From positions 270,180 to 334,179 of the forward strand of contig JAJPHL010000068.1 in the NCBI GenBank assembly GCA_021325275.1: DNA of 64,000 nucleotides, written 5' to 3'. The notes beneath the pieces are model-generated. The model saw nothing but the letters and a program-made list of their open reading frames with translations, did not search any database and was not told where the DNA came from. This DNA is from Terriglobia bacterium. GTDB lineage: Bacteria; Acidobacteriota; Terriglobia; JAJPHL01. Below, piece after piece: positions 61,283 through 64,000 of the stretch (the first letter of the stretch is position 1; each line of letters starts with the position of its first letter). Made by a program: the position numbers and the translations under genes.

Positions 61283-62119
61283 ATGCAGATCATCGACGCC
61301 CATCATCATTTCTGGAAATACTCGGCCGCCGAGTACGGCTGGATCGACGACTCCATGGCCGCGCTGCGCCGCGACTTTCTTCCGCGCGACCTCCGCATGA
61401 CTCTGGGGCGCGCCGGCGTCGACGCCGCGGTCAGCGTGCAAGCGCGGCAATCGATCGAGGAAACCGAATGGCTGCTGGAACTCGCCGGGCATGACGCGCA
61501 AATCGCCGGTGTCGTCGGCTGGGCGCCGCTGATGGATCCCGACGTCAGCCGCACGCTCGACCGTCTGGCCGCGTGGCCGAAATTGAAAGCGATCCGCCAC
61601 ATCGTGCAATCGGAGCCCGACGATCGTTTCCTGCTGCGGTCCGATTTCAATCGCGGCATCACGGAGCTGACCGCGCGACATTTGGTTTACGATATTTTGA
61701 TTTATGCCCGACACTTGCCCGTGGCGATTGAGTTTGTGGATCGCCATCCACGCCAGCGTTTCGTGCTCGATCACATTGCGAAGCCATCCATTCGTACCGG
61801 CGCGATCGAGCCATGGCGCACGGAGCTTCGTGAATTGGCAAAGCGCCAAAACGTCTACTGCAAACTCTCTGGCGTGGCTACCGAGGCGGATTTTACGAAT
61901 CCAAGGCGCGACCATCGCGAGCTTCAGCCTTACATCGACGCCACGCTCGACGCCTTTGGTCCGCGCCGCGTCATGTTCGGGTCCGATTGGCCCGTTTGTC
62001 TCGCAGCGGTCACGTACGCGCGGTGGCTCAAGATTGTCGAGGATTCCATCGCGCCGCTCTCGGAGACCGAGCGCGAGTGGGTGATGGGTCGAACAGCGCG
62101 CGAAGCATATTCGCTCTGA
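61283..62119 (+). CDS. Amidohydrolase-2 family, L-fuconolactonase-like
   Basis: 278 residues. DAHHHFWKYSAAEYGWID is the N-terminal metal site of the fuconolactonase-type group, with VLDHIAKPSIRTG and MFGSDWPVCL (Asp) further on. Likely hydrolyses a sugar lactone. Preceded by an 18-base gap after the Cys-rich gene. Confidence 0.8.
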   Translation: MQIIDAHHHFWKYSAAEYGWIDDSMAALRRDFLPRDLRMTLGRAGVDAAVSVQARQSIEETEWLLELAGHDAQIAGVVGWAPLMDPDVSRTLDRLAAWPKLKAIRHIVQSEPDDRFLLRSDFNRGITELTARHLVYDILIYARHLPVAIEFVDRHPRQRFVLDHIAKPSIRTGAIEPWRTELRELAKRQNVYCKLSGVATEADFTNPRRDHRELQPYIDATLDAFGPRRVMFGSDWPVCLAAVTYARWLKIVEDSIAPLSETEREWVMGRTAREAYSL

Positions 62120-62120
62120 A

Positions 62121-62219
62121 AGTCCTCGTTTTAATTCGGGAAATCCAATTTATTAAAATATTTCTTGTAAATCTCTCGGCGAAGCCCGGTGTTACTATTT
62201 GTCCAGGTAACGAGGACTG
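62121..62219. promoter_or_regulatory. Long-range inverted repeat around an AT-rich region
   Basis: AGTCCTCGTT (62121-62130) and AACGAGGACT (62210-62219) are perfect complements, separated by 79 bases that include an AT-rich stretch (62145-62175) likely holding the promoter of the downstream kinase gene. It ends 9 bases before the kinase ATG. Confidence 0.45.
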
Positions 62220-62228
62220 CGCCTCCTT

Positions 62229-64000
62229 ATGGATCCGGATCGTCGCTTGATCACCGGCAGTATCGCATGTGCTCGTGCCATTGGTGTGGCCGCCGCCGCG
62301 CTAGGTGCGCTCGTGCTGTTCGGCTGGATCGCTGGAATCGCGTCACTCCAAACCCTGGTGCCCGGTGCTGTGCCGATGGAGCCGGTGACAGCGTTGACGT
62401 TTGTTCTGGTCGGCCTTGCGCTGGCCGCAGAGCAGAGGTCCCGTAATCTCTCGAGGGTATGTGCCGCAGTGGCCGCCGCCGTCACTTTGTTGACCATCTC
62501 CGAACATTTGCTGCACGTCAATCTGCCGTTTGAAAGACTCTTGTTGAAGAGTCTCGCTCCGAGCCACGCGGCGGATGTCGGTTCGCGCATGGCGCCGCTG
62601 GCCGCCGTCACGCTGCTTTGCGCTGCGATGGGGATCTTGCTTCTCGACTGGGAAGTAAGCGGTGGGCGCCCCGCGCAAGTGCTGGCTTTGCTGGGAGGCC
62701 TGGTGGCCTTCGTGGGGATTTTGGGTTACGTCTATCATGTCCGAGGGACGTTGCAACCGGACAGCTGGTCGACGATGGCGATTCACACCGGCGCGTTCGC
62801 AGCGTTGGTCAGTGTGGGAGTACTGCTGTCGCGGCCGGCGGCGGGATTTGTCGGCGAGATCAATAGTCCTCTGAGCGGCGGAAGGAACGCCCGGCGGGTT
62901 TTGCCGGCGGCACTTATTTTTCCGGTGTTGGTGGGATACCTGGGAATGCGCGGGCAGGAGTTGCGCTTGTACGACGCGCGCACCGGACTGTTGCTCGTGA
63001 CCCTCGTATACATGGCGGCGTTTTTCGCCGGCATTTGGATCGCTTCGCGAGATTTGAACCGCGAAGCCGAGAACCTTCGCGTGACCATGCTGCGCGACGC
63101 GCGCATGGCGGCGATCGTGAATTCCTCCGACGATGCGATCATCGGCAAGGATTTGAGCGGCGTGATCACCAGTTGGAATCAAGGCGCCGAGCGATTGTAC
63201 GGATACACCACCGAGGAAGTTGTGGGCCGGCACATCAGCCTGCTGACGCCGAGCGGTTTGGAGGCGGAGATTCCGCAATTCATGGAGCAAATCCGCCGCG
63301 GCGAGCCGGTGATCCACCACGAAACCAAGCGCCGGCGAAAGGACGGCCTGATTCGCGACGTCGTCCTGACCATTTCGCCGATCCGCAACCCGCAGGATGA
63401 AATCGTGGGCGCGGCCACCATCGCCCATGACGTGACTGAGCGAAAACGAGCGGACGAAGTTCTGCGCGTTTCCGAAGAACGCCGTCAAGAACAGGCCCGG
63501 ATTCTCGACTTGGCGCCGGTGCTGGTGCACAATCTCGACGGCCGGATTGCCATGTGGAGCCGCGGCGCGGTGAAACTCTATGGATTCACCTCGGAGGAAG
63601 CCGCCGATGCGCTGGTGCATGAACTGCTGCGCACGCAATATCCGGAGTCGCGCCTGGAAGTGCGCCGCAAATTGATGCGCGACGGCGTTTGGGAAGGCGA
63701 ACTGACGCACTTTACCAAAGACAATCGCCGCGTGGTGGTGGCGAGCACGCAGGTGCTCTACTACGACAGCGGTCCGCAGCCCATGCGCGTGCTGGAGGTC
63801 AACAACGACATCACGGCGCTGAAGGACGCCGAGGCGTCCTTGATCCAGTCGCAGAAAATGCAAGCGATGGGCACGCTCGCGGCCGGCATCGCGCACGATT
63901 TCAACAACGTGTTGCAAGCGATCTCCGGCAATGCGGCCATGGCCGCCAGCGGTCTGCCGCCCGATCATCCGGTGCAGCGCGATCTCGCGGAAATCGCCAC
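62229..64000 (+). CDS. Membrane PAS sensor histidine kinase, C-terminus beyond window
   Basis: About 590 residues visible. About seven or eight N-terminal membrane helices form a sensor region (residues 1-270), followed by two PAS domains (about 290-400 and 415-525; DAIIGKDLSGVITSWNQGAE, LAPVLVHNLDGRIAMWSR) and the start of HisKA with the phospho-His motif AAGIAHDFNNVLQAI (near 552-566). The ATPase domain lies outside. No regulator gene is visible. Confidence 0.88.
   Translation, partial: MDPDRRLITGSIACARAIGVAAAALGALVLFGWIAGIASLQTLVPGAVPMEPVTALTFVLVGLALAAEQRSRNLSRVCAAVAAAVTLLTISEHLLHVNLPFERLLLKSLAPSHAADVGSRMAPLAAVTLLCAAMGILLLDWEVSGGRPAQVLALLGGLVAFVGILGYVYHVRGTLQPDSWSTMAIHTGAFAALVSVGVLLSRPAAGFVGEINSPLSGGRNARRVLPAALIFPVLVGYLGMRGQELRLYDARTGLLLVTLVYMAAFFAGIWIASRDLNREAENLRVTMLRDARMAAIVNSSDDAIIGKDLSGVITSWNQGAERLYGYTTEEVVGRHISLLTPSGLEAEIPQFMEQIRRGEPVIHHETKRRRKDGLIRDVVLTISPIRNPQDEIVGAATIAHDVTERKRADEVLRVSEERRQEQARILDLAPVLVHNLDGRIAMWSRGAVKLYGFTSEEAADALVHELLRTQYPESRLEVRRKLMRDGVWEGELTHFTKDNRRVVVASTQVLYYDSGPQPMRVLEVNNDITALKDAEASLIQSQKMQAMGTLAAGIAHDFNNVLQAISGNAAMAASGLPPDHPVQRDLAEIA

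Noticed and set aside
62120..62228. Riboswitch (c-di-GMP or similar) in the leader of the PAS kinase
   Set aside because: No conserved aptamer core seen; only one long-range inverted repeat, reported separately.
62343..63968. 541-codon open frame on the minus strand opposite the PAS kinase
   Set aside because: Composition (Arg/His/Gln-rich, no recognisable domain) is that of an antisense shadow of a GC-rich gene; the plus strand codes a clear kinase.

Overview
The window looks like chromosomal DNA from an Acidobacteriota bacterium, perhaps the Solibacter/Bryobacter side of the phylum. This is an inference from gene content and GC-rich codon use, since no rRNA or tRNA gene is present. The indicators are an alternative complex III (Act) cluster with a DUF3341 subunit, a Ser/Thr kinase fused to a periplasmic beta-propeller, a PQQ dehydrogenase, MsrPQ, LutABC, a DUF4159 protein, and many intergenic palindromic repeats. 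No integrase, transposase, phage gene or CRISPR array was seen.

Layout. 1-5 kb: PQQ dehydrogenase (cut by the left edge), a Tat-exported dihydrodipicolinate-synthase-like aldolase, a decayed RelE/ParE toxin with an intact antitoxin, an alpha/beta hydrolase and a small membrane protein. 5-10 kb: Act gene cluster actA-actB1-actB2-actC-actD on the minus strand. 10-15 kb: GH18-like protein, APC permease, SSS symporter, two PilZ-like genes. 15-22 kb: oligopeptidase B, kinase-propeller protein, VOC protein, small HTH regulator, GT4 glycosyltransferase. 22-26 kb: NtrC-type regulator and a NarL-type two-component pair around a 500-base structured intergenic region. 26-30 kb: nucleoside salvage genes pdp, nupC, punA, cdd. 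30-37 kb: rapZ, msrPQ, a vapBC-like pair, nadCA, DUF4159. 37-51 kb: complex I operon nuoACDEFG-HJKLMN, without nuoB or nuoI, interrupted by a DUF4160/DUF2442 pair and a palindromic repeat. 51-64 kb: conserved hypothetical plus ThiS-like carrier, TMTC-like glycosyltransferase, lutABC, Tat-exported HisC-like aminotransferase, DUF433/DUF5615 pair, an orphan PEP-CTERM mini-protein, two amidohydrolases, an APC permease, a Cys-rich protein and a PAS histidine kinase cut by the right edge.

The energy genes fit together: PQQ dehydrogenase, complex I and LutABC would feed the quinone pool, and the Act complex would drain it. The salvage genes form one pathway for importing and cleaving nucleosides, and nadC/nadA supply NAD.

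The most unusual layer is intergenic. At least twelve imperfect or perfect inverted repeats belong to four families: GAGACGCA units (A), GCAGATGAAC units (B), GTTCCGAGT units (C) and GAC-TT-GTC palindromes (D). In several copies the two arms carry matching substitutions. B and D mostly sit between convergent gene ends, whereas A sits between tandem or divergent genes and once inside the nuo operon.
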